Below, one piece after another: positions 41,170 through 50,451 of a stretch of DNA of 64,000 bases. Both the position numbers and the translations under genes were made by a program. The notes below the pieces were generated by a model. The model did no database searches, had not been told where the DNA came from, and saw nothing but the letters and a program-made list of their open reading frames with translations. Position 1 is the first letter of the stretch; every line of letters starts with the position of its first letter. Source of the stretch: Brumimicrobium glaciale (lineage in GTDB: Bacteria > Bacteroidota > Bacteroidia > Flavobacteriales_D > Crocinitomicaceae). Location: contig NZ_SETE01000009.1 in NCBI RefSeq assembly GCF_004152935.1, positions 1 through 64,000 on the forward strand. The letters are read 5' to 3'.

Positions 41170-42858
41170 TTAATCTACTGTTAATTTTCTGTATTTCAAT
41201 CTTTTTGGAGTATGATCACCCATACGTTTTTTTCTGTTTTCTTCGTACTCAGAGAAGCTTCCTTCGAATGAATATATTTCAGAATCTCCTTCGAATGCTA
41301 AAATATGTGTACAAATTCTATCCAAGAACCACCTGTCGTGAGAAATAACAACCACACAACCTGCAAAGTTCATTATTCCTTCCTCCAAAGCACGAAGTGT
41401 ATTAATGTCGATGTCGTTTGTTGGCTCATCCAGTAATAAAACGTTTGCTTCAGTTTTCAATGTCAAGGCTAAGTGCAAACGGTTGCGCTCACCACCTGAA
41501 AGAACACCTACTTTTTTGTTCTGGTCTGATCCTGAAAAAGCAAACTTAGAAATATAAGCTCTTGAGTTTATTTTCTGATCACCAATTTCCATCAAATCTG
41601 TTCCTCCTGAAACAACTTCGTAAATTGTTTTTTCCGGATCTAAATCATCGTGGGCTTGGTCAACATAGCCTAGTTTTACTGTTTCACCTACTTTGAATTC
41701 TCCAGCGTCTGGTTGCAATTCACCCATAATCATTTTGAAAATGGTTGTTTTACCCGCACCGTTTGGTCCAACAATTCCAACAATTCCGTTAGGAGGTAAG
41801 CTGAAATTCAAATTGTCATACAACAACTTGTCACCAAATGATTTAGCAACACCTACTGCATCTATTACATTGCTTCCTAAACGAGGTCCGTTTGGAATTG
41901 GAATCTCTAAGTTCTGTTCTTTAACCCTAGAATCTTCCGACATTAATTTATCGTAGTTGCTCAAACGGGCTTTGTTTTTCGCGTGACGTCCTTTCGGATT
42001 CATACGCACCCATTCCAACTCGCTGTCTAACATTTTCTTACGCTTAGAATCTTGTTTGTCTTCTTGTTCCAAACGCTTAGATTTTTGTTCTAACCATAAA
42101 GAGTAGTTCCCTTTCCAAGGAATTCCTTCTCCACGGTCCAATTCAAGAATCCATCCTGCAACGTTGTCTAGGAAGTAACGGTCGTGTGTTACGGCAATTA
42201 CAGTTCCTTTATATTGTTGTAAATGTTGTTCTAACCAATTAATAGATTCAGCATCTAAGTGATTGGTTGGCTCATCCAGTAATAAAATATCAGGTTTTTG
42301 AAGCAACAAACGCGTTAAAGCAACACGGCGGCGCTCTCCTCCAGATAAATGTTCAACAGATTGATCATTTGGCGGACATCTTAAAGCATCCATCGCTCTG
42401 TCCAATTGAGTGTCTAATTCCCAAGCATCTACAGCATCAATTTGATCTTGTACTTTACCTTGACGGTCAATTAGTTTGTCCATTTTCTCAGGATCATTCA
42501 AGATTGCTTCATCCATGAATGAATTGTTGATTTCTTCGTATTCTTTAAGAATATCAACTGTTTCCTGAACACCTTCCATCACGATTTCCTTTACCGTTTT
42601 GGTAGGATCTAATTCTGGTTCCTGTGGCAAATAACCAACAGTATATCCATCCAGAATTGTTAAATCACCAATAAATGATTTGTCAATACCTGCAATAATC
42701 TTCATTACAGTAGACTTACCAGATCCGTTTAAACCGATAATACCGATTTTCGCACCGTAGTAAAATTGTAATGAAATATCCTTTATAATTTGCTTTCCAG
42801 CTGGAGTGGATTTACTCACACCCATCATTGAAAAAATGATTTTTTTATCGTCTGCCAT
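41170..42858 (-). CDS. ettA: Energy-dependent translational throttle (ABC-F ATPase)
   Basis: 562 aa from the ATG at 42858 (an upstream TTG would add two residues). Two ATPase halves are visible: Walker A GLNGSGKST with LSGGERRR and LLLDEPTNHLD, then GPNGAGKTT with LSGGERNR and LLLDEPTNDID. Between them lies the charged linker typical of ABC-F factors, with the EttA-type toe region and no membrane domain. EttA binds the ribosomal E site and gates the first peptide bond according to the ADP/ATP level. The gene has its own promoter and ends in the repeat array. Confidence 0.94.
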   Translation of the reverse strand: MADDKKIIFSMMGVSKSTPAGKQIIKDISLQFYYGAKIGIIGLNGSGKSTVMKIIAGIDKSFIGDLTILDGYTVGYLPQEPELDPTKTVKEIVMEGVQETVDILKEYEEINNSFMDEAILNDPEKMDKLIDRQGKVQDQIDAVDAWELDTQLDRAMDALRCPPNDQSVEHLSGGERRRVALTRLLLQKPDILLLDEPTNHLDAESINWLEQHLQQYKGTVIAVTHDRYFLDNVAGWILELDRGEGIPWKGNYSLWLEQKSKRLEQEDKQDSKRKKMLDSELEWVRMNPKGRHAKNKARLSNYDKLMSEDSRVKEQNLEIPIPNGPRLGSNVIDAVGVAKSFGDKLLYDNLNFSLPPNGIVGIVGPNGAGKTTIFKMIMGELQPDAGEFKVGETVKLGYVDQAHDDLDPEKTIYEVVSGGTDLMEIGDQKINSRAYISKFAFSGSDQNKKVGVLSGGERNRLHLALTLKTEANVLLLDEPTNDIDINTLRALEEGIMNFAGCVVVISHDRWFLDRICTHILAFEGDSEIYSFEGSFSEYEENRKKRMGDHTPKRLKYRKLTVD

Positions 42859-42876
42859 AGTCAAAATTTAATGATT

Positions 42877-42884
42877 CAAATGTA
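42877..42884 (-). promoter_or_regulatory. -7 promoter element of ettA
   Basis: On the minus strand TACATTTG fits TAnnTTTG, with 18 bp between it and the ATG. Confidence 0.45.
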
Positions 42885-43042
42885 GTGATATTAATTGGTT
42901 TGGCAATATTGGAGGATCCGTGGTTTTGTTTGGAAATTCTCAGCTTTCATTACATTGGATTAAAAATATAGAATATTGAAACTGAAAGTTTATATCGAAG
43001 GAATAAACAAGTATATAGCCTATTTCTTATAACCTACAGCTT

Positions 43043-44521
43043 TTACTTCACCTCAATAATTTTTTGCTTTAAGCAACTGCTCACTTGATCAAAATCTTCT
43101 TCTTTATCAGTAAGTACAACCAAAATGTCATGGGCTTCAATGACCGTTGAACCATCTGGGGTAATGAAATGGTCATTTCTTTTAATCATTGAAATAACTG
43201 CTGATTTTGGGAAGCCTAAACTCACTATTTTATTTCCTATCGCAATACAATTATCCGTTACATGAACTTCTTGCATTACCATTTTAGGTGAATTAGAGAT
43301 GAATAAATCATGTTCCGTAACGATTTTTTCGCCTTCTGGCAGGTCTACTTTTAACCATTTTGCAACGAGACTTAAACTTGTTCCTTGTAATAAAACGGAT
43401 GTAACAGAAATAAAGAATACAATATTAAACATCATATCTGCTTTATCGATACCCGCAATTAGTGGATAAGTTGCGAAAACAATTGGAACGGCACCTCTCA
43501 GGCCAACCCATGAGATAAAGAATCTACGCTGTAACTTCATCTTGAAAGGAATTAAACTGATAAAAACAGCTAATGGACGAGCTACAAAAATTAAGAATAA
43601 AGAAATCAATAACCCTACTCCCATAAACGGCATAACTTGAGATGGGAAAACCAATAGTCCTAGAGTTAAGAACAATATAATTTGCATTAACCAAGCTAAA
43701 CCATCATACATCTTAAGAATTGTCTTTTTATAAATTAGATCTTGATTCCCCAGATAAACTGCACATATATAAATAGCTAAAAATCCATTTCCTCCTAAAG
43801 AATCTGTAGCAGAGAAAGTGATGAACATTAAGGCAATTACAAGTACTGGGTAGAGTCCTTCGAAGCCTAATTTAAGGTTGTTGATGATGTATTTACTTAA
43901 AATTCCAAAACCAAAACCTGCTGCTGCACCTAATATCATTTGCAAAAAGAACATGGGTAGAATGGACAGTAAACCTTGATCTTGATTGATGACTAATGTT
44001 AAGAATGAAATCGTTAAAACATAAGCCATTGGATCGTTACTACCACTTTCTAACTCAAGGGTTGGTCGAAGGTTTGCTTTTAATGCGATACTTTTAGAAC
44101 GTAAAATGGAGAAAACTGCTGCGGCATCTGTGGAGGAGACAATTGAGCCTAAAAGGAGACTTTCATAAATTGTGAAGTCAGTTAACCAAAACACAAAGAG
44201 TCCGAGAGATACAGCGGTTAATAAAACTCCTAAAGTAGAGAGAATGACACCTTCACGGAGAATTGGTTTTACTGTTTTCCAGTTGGTGTCGAGTCCACCC
44301 GAAAATAAAATAAAGTTCAATGAAACAATTCCTATAAATTGAGCAACTTTAGGATTATCAAACTTGATTCCGGCAAGTCCGTCAGACCCTGCAATCATTC
44401 CGATAGTTAAGAAAAGTAGAAGTGTAGGAACGCCAAATCGAGAAGATGTTTTTCCCAGAATAATACTTATTAAAAGTAGTAAGGAACCTATTAATAAAAT
44501 GTTTTCAATTGTTAAAATCAT
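43043..44521 (-). CDS. CvrA/NhaP2-like cation:proton antiporter
   Basis: 492 aa. About twelve membrane helices of the CPA1 antiporter fold occupy residues 1-390, including the ion-binding SSTDAAAVFSIL and SGSNDPMAYVL segments and the WVGLRGAVPIVFA motif. Residues about 405-490 are a cytosolic TrkA-C-like regulatory domain. Length and layout match CvrA/NhaP2-type K+/H+ antiporters, which expel potassium in exchange for protons. The gene is alone on the minus strand. K+ against Na+ preference cannot be read from sequence. Confidence 0.9.
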   Translation of the reverse strand: MILTIENILLIGSLLLLISIILGKTSSRFGVPTLLLFLTIGMIAGSDGLAGIKFDNPKVAQFIGIVSLNFILFSGGLDTNWKTVKPILREGVILSTLGVLLTAVSLGLFVFWLTDFTIYESLLLGSIVSSTDAAAVFSILRSKSIALKANLRPTLELESGSNDPMAYVLTISFLTLVINQDQGLLSILPMFFLQMILGAAAGFGFGILSKYIINNLKLGFEGLYPVLVIALMFITFSATDSLGGNGFLAIYICAVYLGNQDLIYKKTILKMYDGLAWLMQIILFLTLGLLVFPSQVMPFMGVGLLISLFLIFVARPLAVFISLIPFKMKLQRRFFISWVGLRGAVPIVFATYPLIAGIDKADMMFNIVFFISVTSVLLQGTSLSLVAKWLKVDLPEGEKIVTEHDLFISNSPKMVMQEVHVTDNCIAIGNKIVSLGFPKSAVISMIKRNDHFITPDGSTVIEAHDILVVLTDKEEDFDQVSSCLKQKIIEVK

Positions 44522-44808
44522 ACATTATAAAAGCTTGTATTCAACCCTGAATTATTCGACTCTGATAAAAGTTTTAATCTTTCCCTGACGCTTAAATGTT
44601 GTCATATTAGAAAAATCTCTTTATGGATTTCTTTAACCAAAGTGCCAGAGAGATTTCCTTCTCGAATAAGAAATAAAGTCAAATTGATTAAAAATGACAA
44701 CCATTTTGCAAAAATAAGAAATTAAAGATATTTGGTCGAAATAGAATCGTAAATTGAATTATTTATAAGTTTGGCGGTCATATACTTTACTATTATAAAT
44801 AAATCTCC
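44522..44808. other. Intergenic stretch, nothing recognised
   Basis: 287 AT-rich bases between the antiporter gene and the DUF2254 gene. No promoter match or terminator stands out. Confidence 0.4.
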
Positions 44809-46095
44809 TTACCCCTCAAACAAATCCATCAAGCTTTTCTTATCAAAAGGATTATCAATATTCTTTTCAATATCAACTCTCAACGCTTCTAATTCAATAA
44901 TTACAACTGCTTTATTCTGATGTGAAATATTAGGATTATCCTTTATGAACTGCAACGATTTTAATAAAACATAAATCACAGAATTATCATGTTTTGAATA
45001 CAGGCGAATAGGTTGAATTAAAATACGCATTAGCTCTTTTGCAGTAATGGTATAATTAGTAATTGTCAGTTTATTATCTGCTTCCAATTTTGAAACCTTG
45101 TCAGGAAACTCAAGGAATTTATTTAGTAATTGCCCAGTTTTATTGATGGCGTTTATTGCCGTTCCGGGATCGTTTACACCTGGTGACATTGCTTTAACAG
45201 CTATTTCCATCAACTTTATCATTCCAGTAACGTTTTTATCGCTTTCATGGCGATCTGTAGAAATGTCAAAGCAGAAAAGTAGATTATCGAGTTCTTCTTT
45301 AGAAACAAATTCTTTAATTTTCAAAACGGGTTCTCCTTCCCAAATGTGTTCATTGATATAGGGGAGAAGTATGATGTGATTCTCCTTATCTTTGATAGAA
45401 TCTTTCATTAAAGAAACATCAAATCCTCGGTAATATCCGGTTTTGTCAATTTGAATCGTCATCCAATCATCAGAATTCAAAGTATTATCTACTACTTTAT
45501 TTTTTCTATTAGATTTAAGTTCCTTGTCCAAATATTTATCAGTTGAGTCATATATTTTGTCAATAATATTGTGAATTTGAATTGCAACTGAAATACTATT
45601 GATGAAATAAACGAAGAGTCCAATGCAGACTAAACTTGCCAGAGCAGCAAGCATTGTTGATAGTCCTAACGAATCAGAATCTACTCCATAAGCACCTAAA
45701 GCAGTTAGTGTTATAATGCAATATAACAGTGTTCCTATATAAAACCCGAGAATGATTTGATGCTTCTTATTTGAAATTAGATCGGGTAATAATCTAGGTG
45801 AAAAATTGGATGAAGCTTGATTGAGAACGACCATTACCATAGAAAAACTAAAAACAGTTAATGATATTATACCCCCAATAACGGTTGAAAGTATGGCACG
45901 AGATGTTTCGTAATCTTCAATAAACAGATAAGGAATTTTCTTTTTTATTGTCCCAATTAATTCTAAGTTTTCGATCTGAATGCTTCCAATTGCTAACAAT
46001 AGAAAAGCTAAACTTATTAAGATGGGATAAAAAGCAATACTCTGAATAATTGAATGGTATCGCTGCTTTAAAAATTTCAATATTTTTCTGAACAT
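44809..46095 (-). CDS. DUF2254 membrane protein
   Basis: 428 aa. Four membrane helices in the first 165 residues (AFYPILISLAFLLLAIGSI; TVIGGIISLTVFSFSMVMVVLNQASS; IILGFYIGTLLYCIITL; LAALASLVCIGLFVYFI) and a soluble C-terminal region. The signature QASSNFSPRLLPDL and the PGVNDPGTAINAI segment are diagnostic for DUF2254. The function of the family is not established; gating or transport across the inner membrane is suspected. The gene is next to a K+/H+ antiporter but in a separate unit. Confidence 0.88.
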   Translation of the reverse strand: MFRKILKFLKQRYHSIIQSIAFYPILISLAFLLLAIGSIQIENLELIGTIKKKIPYLFIEDYETSRAILSTVIGGIISLTVFSFSMVMVVLNQASSNFSPRLLPDLISNKKHQIILGFYIGTLLYCIITLTALGAYGVDSDSLGLSTMLAALASLVCIGLFVYFINSISVAIQIHNIIDKIYDSTDKYLDKELKSNRKNKVVDNTLNSDDWMTIQIDKTGYYRGFDVSLMKDSIKDKENHIILLPYINEHIWEGEPVLKIKEFVSKEELDNLLFCFDISTDRHESDKNVTGMIKLMEIAVKAMSPGVNDPGTAINAINKTGQLLNKFLEFPDKVSKLEADNKLTITNYTITAKELMRILIQPIRLYSKHDNSVIYVLLKSLQFIKDNPNISHQNKAVVIIELEALRVDIEKNIDNPFDKKSLMDLFEG

Positions 46096-46350
46096 TTAAT
46101 AGGGTTTAGTGAAATAAGGATTTGATAATTCTGTGTCAAAAACTTATTCCATGAAAATACTAATTCTCTGAATATGTCAATACTGTTTTAAGAAAAAATA
46201 GGATAAAGATTTGTTATTTCTGATTAAATTAATTGGGTTACCTATTTAATTCGCATTAATTAAAATAAACATCAACTACCTTATAAGTCTGTTGATTATA
46301 GACTAAAAAAGATCCTTCAATCCAAAAAAAATCAAAATTTTTTATAGATT

Positions 46351-46471
46351 ATCAGGATGACGAATGTGGGGGTGTACGATCAAAAAGCGGGTGGCAAAGG
46401 AATGGCGTGGAACGCCATTCCTTTGCCACCCGCTTTTTGCCTCTGACTGCATTAATCATTGTCATCCTGAT
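46351..46471. repeat. Palindromic REP-like element with a perfect 27-bp stem
   Basis: 46381-46407 and 46413-46439 are perfect reverse complements of 27 bp with a 5-base loop (46408-46412), GC-rich in an AT-rich region. An outer pair, ATCAGGATGAC (46351-46361) and GTCATCCTGAT (46461-46471), brackets it. The outer words are of the 'GTCATCCTGA' REP type common in Bacteroidota. A 68-codon open frame on the minus strand is only translated palindrome. The remaining parts of 46096-46693 hold nothing recognisable. Confidence 0.85.
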
Positions 46472-46693
46472 GCGAAAACATAAAAATGTGTTTTTCATGT
46501 TTTCCGAAGGATCTCTTTTACTTGTTGAATAAAAGCTAAGCCTTCTCAAATAATTCATAATTAGATACTCTTGTAAGTTTCTAGTTAAAATATCTTTAAT
46601 AAAAGGTTTTGCGATTTAAAGGGGTATCCCTATAAATTAAAATTCAATATTCTGTTTATCATATGTTTAGTCCTATATATTTAAACAAGCATT

Positions 46694-47920
46694 TCACGGC
46701 TGAAACAATGTATTCGTTTTTAAACAATTTTGCACCTCACGGTAAACAGAAATAATATGCTTTTCGGACATGTCATCTCCCAAAGCTTTTAACAAACGCG
46801 TTGACAAGGTTCCTTCTTCTAAAATCATTTCAATCGTTTGATGATGAGATTTATGGATATTTGGTTTCACTGTTTTGTACAACTGTTTCCAAACCTCATT
46901 TATAGTTGCAGGAGCTTTTAAACCAAATGATTGTAAATAATTATCATTCTCAATTACAGCGTTTTCTGCGTATTTAATAGCCTCATTTAAAATCAAAAAC
47001 AAATCTTTTTCTGACCAGCTTTTTTGAGTTTTTAGTGTGCAGAATTCTTCATTTACCAGTGCTTTTAATACTTCAATAACCAAAGCGCAAAGTGCAATGT
47101 CAGCTTTTGGACATTCTTGAATATCCATTAATCGAATTTCAATGGCATTCCTGTCAAATCTGGCAATTGCACCACGAGAATTTAAATAATGATGATCTAA
47201 AATCTTGTCTTTATCATAAGGTTTAATCGCACGTTTTATGGGTTCGAAAATTTGAGTATAATATTCTGCTTTTGAAAATATGCGTTCAGGAATAACTGAT
47301 CCTGTTAATTCTGGAATTTCCTTTTGATTGGATTTATAGAATTCTAATCGTGTATCTTTAAATCCTGTTCTTTTTCCTTCTAAAATTGGTGAACTCGCGC
47401 AAATACCTGGCAATAATGGAAGAATTATTCGAATGGCAGCATGTAATTTTTCAAACTCGCTGTCATTATAAAACGGCAGATTGATATGCATACTTTGCAC
47501 ATTGCTCCAGCCATGACCTTTGCAGTTGAAAATTGTATTGTATAGCGCATAAACCTCGCTATAACTGTGTTTCCATAATTCTGTGTCGGTGTCAGGATTC
47601 ATTAGTGGATGAGCAGCTGAACCTAATAATTGAAGATTTAAGGAGTCTAACATCTCGTTGATTTCTAAAATATTCTCATGAAATTTTTCAGCTAAATCAT
47701 CAGTGCTTTTTGTTGGACCATTCGTTTTCAATTCAATGACGTGGGCCACCAACTCATTGCTCCAAGCGATATCTCCATTTTCAATATCTGAGATTAATTC
47801 CCCTGCTTTTTTTATTAAAATTTCATCCACTCTTGGCGCAACTTTAAAGCTCTCTTTGTTAACGAGTATATATTCGAGTTCAATTCCATAAACTTCAAAT
47901 AAGTGATATCTTTTACTCAT
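46694..47920 (-). CDS. GCS2-family glutamate-cysteine ligase-like enzyme
   Basis: 408 aa. The fold is that of the carboxylate-amine/glutamate-cysteine ligase 2 family: GIELEYILV near the start (metal-binding Glu), HVIELKTNGP, the QSMHINLPF strand and FDRNAIEIRLMDIQECP. The family makes gamma-glutamyl-type amide bonds with ATP. The gene overlaps the upstream ATP-grasp gene by 4 bp, so the two act together. The product may be a small peptide or a peptide modification; classical glutathione synthesis is less likely because the partner is not a glutathione synthetase. Substrate unknown. Confidence 0.85.
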   Translation of the reverse strand: MSKRYHLFEVYGIELEYILVNKESFKVAPRVDEILIKKAGELISDIENGDIAWSNELVAHVIELKTNGPTKSTDDLAEKFHENILEINEMLDSLNLQLLGSAAHPLMNPDTDTELWKHSYSEVYALYNTIFNCKGHGWSNVQSMHINLPFYNDSEFEKLHAAIRIILPLLPGICASSPILEGKRTGFKDTRLEFYKSNQKEIPELTGSVIPERIFSKAEYYTQIFEPIKRAIKPYDKDKILDHHYLNSRGAIARFDRNAIEIRLMDIQECPKADIALCALVIEVLKALVNEEFCTLKTQKSWSEKDLFLILNEAIKYAENAVIENDNYLQSFGLKAPATINEVWKQLYKTVKPNIHKSHHQTIEMILEEGTLSTRLLKALGDDMSEKHIISVYREVQNCLKTNTLFQP

Positions 47921-49362
47921 GCTAATCGTTTTTTAAATGCGGTAAGAATTTCTGTGTAGACTAAATCTCCGTAATATTCATCTTCTACACCAAAATCAAT
48001 GTTCGGATTATCGTTGATTTCAATGACCATTAATTTGCCATTCACCACTTTTATGTCAATTCCATAAAGTCCCAGTCCCATTAGTTTAGCAGATTTTAAG
48101 GCTGTTTCAATTACGTTTTTTGGAACTTCCTCAATAGGCAGACAAACAGCATCTCCATCTTGCTCATTTTTGTCTGTGGCTTTCCAATTGTAAATCTGCC
48201 AATGTCCTTTCGCCATGTAATATTTACAAGCAAAAAATGGCTTATTATCAATAATTCCAATGCGCCAATCATAATCTGATGGACAAAATTCTTGTGCAAT
48301 AATTAAATCCGATTGTTTAAGCATTTCTGTTACTAAAACATCATATTCTTCTTTAGTTTTCGCCTTTTTTACACCAAAAGAAAACGTTGAATCTGGTGCT
48401 TTTAATACACAAGGTAATCCTGTTTGTTCCAGAACTGAATTTCTATTGTTACTGTGAACAATTACTGTTTTTGGCGTGCTGATATTTGCATTGTTCAACG
48501 CTTCCGCCATATATACCTTATTACAGCATTTTAAAATCGCATCTGGATAATCAATAATCGCAATTCCTTCTTGCTGCGCTTTTCTGGCAAAAGTGTAAGC
48601 TTCGTTATTGACTTCGGTACTTTGTCTTAAAAATAGCGCATCAAATGATGATAATCGAGATAAATCCTTTGGTTCAATAATTTCAGCGTAAATATTCATC
48701 TTTTCAGCGAGTTCAACAAATTTCTTGAGCGCTTTTGGATTGCTCGGTGGCGCAGGATCGTTTGGATTAACAAGTATAGCCAAATCAAAATCATAATGAG
48801 TAACCTTGGCAGTAGAATAACGCTTTTTTGCAAAATATTGATTAGCAAATTCTTGAACACTTGGAATATGTTCAGCTGGAATTTCAGATTCCGAAATTGC
48901 CTTTATGCTTTGAATGTTCCATTTTGTGGTATGATTAAAATTTACACGCAATAGTGGAACTTGGAAATGCTTATAGAACAATGCACTCAAAGCTTTATAC
49001 TTTTGAGCTACATTTTGACCAAAATAAATACTCAAAGTGAAATTTTGAGATTTGATACCTTTTAAACTTTGTTGAAGGACATCGTCAAACTCATCAGAAA
49101 CAATTCTTACGAGTTTTAATGCCTTAAGATCAACAATATTTTTAGTGGTTGGAATCGGTAAATGACCTCTGGCTTCAGCTAATAGTGAGACATAATAACC
49201 TTTAGATTGATAAGTGTAGTCCTTGCATAAATTAAAAATCCGCGCATTTTTCAATAAAGAATACTTGGGATTTGTGAGATAATCTTGTGAGGAAATTACG
49301 GTAATATTATCAACTAAAAAGTTCCATTTGTCAGGTTGATTAACAACTATGTATTTATTCAT
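47917..49362 (-). CDS. RimK-like ATP-grasp ligase with N-terminal RLAN-type domain
   Basis: 481 aa. Residues about 1-190 match the RimK-like ATP-grasp N-terminal type (DYTYQSKGYYVSLLAEARGH and the VPLLRVNF strand). The ATP-grasp core follows (about 195-480): CVLKAPDSTFSFGVKKA for nucleotide and glycine-rich loop, IAQEFCPSDYDWRIGI, and GIDIKVVNGKLMVIEINDNPN with the metal-binding Glu and Asn. It ligates a carboxylate to an amine through an acyl phosphate. The stop codon overlaps the GCS2 gene start as ATGA. Such pairs have been reported by genomic surveys of amidoligases but remain biochemically open. Confidence 0.85.
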   Translation of the reverse strand: MNKYIVVNQPDKWNFLVDNITVISSQDYLTNPKYSLLKNARIFNLCKDYTYQSKGYYVSLLAEARGHLPIPTTKNIVDLKALKLVRIVSDEFDDVLQQSLKGIKSQNFTLSIYFGQNVAQKYKALSALFYKHFQVPLLRVNFNHTTKWNIQSIKAISESEIPAEHIPSVQEFANQYFAKKRYSTAKVTHYDFDLAILVNPNDPAPPSNPKALKKFVELAEKMNIYAEIIEPKDLSRLSSFDALFLRQSTEVNNEAYTFARKAQQEGIAIIDYPDAILKCCNKVYMAEALNNANISTPKTVIVHSNNRNSVLEQTGLPCVLKAPDSTFSFGVKKAKTKEEYDVLVTEMLKQSDLIIAQEFCPSDYDWRIGIIDNKPFFACKYYMAKGHWQIYNWKATDKNEQDGDAVCLPIEEVPKNVIETALKSAKLMGLGLYGIDIKVVNGKLMVIEINDNPNIDFGVEDEYYGDLVYTEILTAFKKRLA

Positions 49363-49481
49363 TTATAGTAAGTTACGCTGTTTTAATTCAAGTAAAAGTA
49401 GGTGGATTATTGTTTGGTTTTACGGATGTTGATAAATTATTGTTATGGATGATCCATCAAACTTGGCAACCCAATTTATTT

Positions 49482-50378
49482 TCATTCTAACTCCGATTCT
49501 GTTATTTGGAAATTCCCATTCTTTTCAATTTCAATTAAATATTTTATTATAAAATAGTTTTCCATTATTATAGTTTCGCCATCCTCGGCAACGCCATCTG
49601 TCATTCCTGTTTCTGTTAAATAAATTTTATAATCCATGTCAATAAAAAAGTCTAAATCAATTGCTGAATCAATAAAATAAGCGTTTTGTATGTTTATGAT
49701 GTGCGCATGTTTAGTGATTGAATCATAGAATATTAAGAAACCTGCTGTTAAATTAGCAAAGCCTGAGCAGACTGAAGTTGAAATAGAATCAAGCGCTTTA
49801 GCACAATCTAATTCAGTGTAATAGACATAATATTTACCGATGTTTGGCAATTGATTATTAAATGTTTGAAGGTGATTTAGTATTTCTCTGTCTTTAAAAT
49901 TGAAATCAAAACCAGTATTTAAGGCTAAATAAATTACAGAATCAATTTTAGGTAAAGGAATAGAAGTAGAGTGTTTTACATTTTTATAAGTAAATGGAAG
50001 TTTTGAAATAGATGTGTCTGAAGTGATTTCTGTTGGAGAAGGTAAATCATTAAATTGCAGGATATTTTTGTGTATTTCTACCATTTCAGCCATAACTGAA
50101 ATTGAATTAAGCAACTCATTTTCATCCGAAGCTCGGATATCATTTTTTTCTAGTATTTCAGTGTACAGCGAATTTAGAATTTCCTTAAAAACAATAATTT
50201 CTTCTTCATCCAAACCAGTTTCAGAAAAAACGAAATCTATAAATTCAGGATCTGAGTTTAGGATTTTAACTAAACTATCAAATACTATTTCATTTCTACT
50301 CATTTCCTTCTCTTGGGCGGTATAGTCAAAAGTCGTGGAAAGTAGGACAACGAATAGTAAGAATTTAAAATTTTTCAT
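49482..50378 (-). CDS. Exported protein of unknown function
   Basis: 298 aa. A signal peptide (about 1-20, MKNFKFLLFVVLLSTTFDYT) is followed by a helical acidic region (about 25-115) and a more beta-rich half. The mature part has two Cys (CAKALDSISTSVCSG), which may form a disulfide. No family is recognised. It is upstream of the ligase pair on the same strand with a 119-bp gap, so a common transcript is possible. Location in periplasm or outside is inferred from the signal peptide. Confidence 0.75.
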   Translation of the reverse strand: MKNFKFLLFVVLLSTTFDYTAQEKEMSRNEIVFDSLVKILNSDPEFIDFVFSETGLDEEEIIVFKEILNSLYTEILEKNDIRASDENELLNSISVMAEMVEIHKNILQFNDLPSPTEITSDTSISKLPFTYKNVKHSTSIPLPKIDSVIYLALNTGFDFNFKDREILNHLQTFNNQLPNIGKYYVYYTELDCAKALDSISTSVCSGFANLTAGFLIFYDSITKHAHIINIQNAYFIDSAIDLDFFIDMDYKIYLTETGMTDGVAEDGETIIMENYFIIKYLIEIEKNGNFQITESELE

Positions 50379-50451
50379 TTGAAAACAAATTATGAATTAA
50401 TGCAAAATACGATAATTGTATTTAGGGTTCTACATTAGAAATCACGTTAGC

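Noticed and set aside
46352-46558. 68-codon open frame on the minus strand
   Set aside because: It is the translated perfect palindrome and its REP-like flanks.
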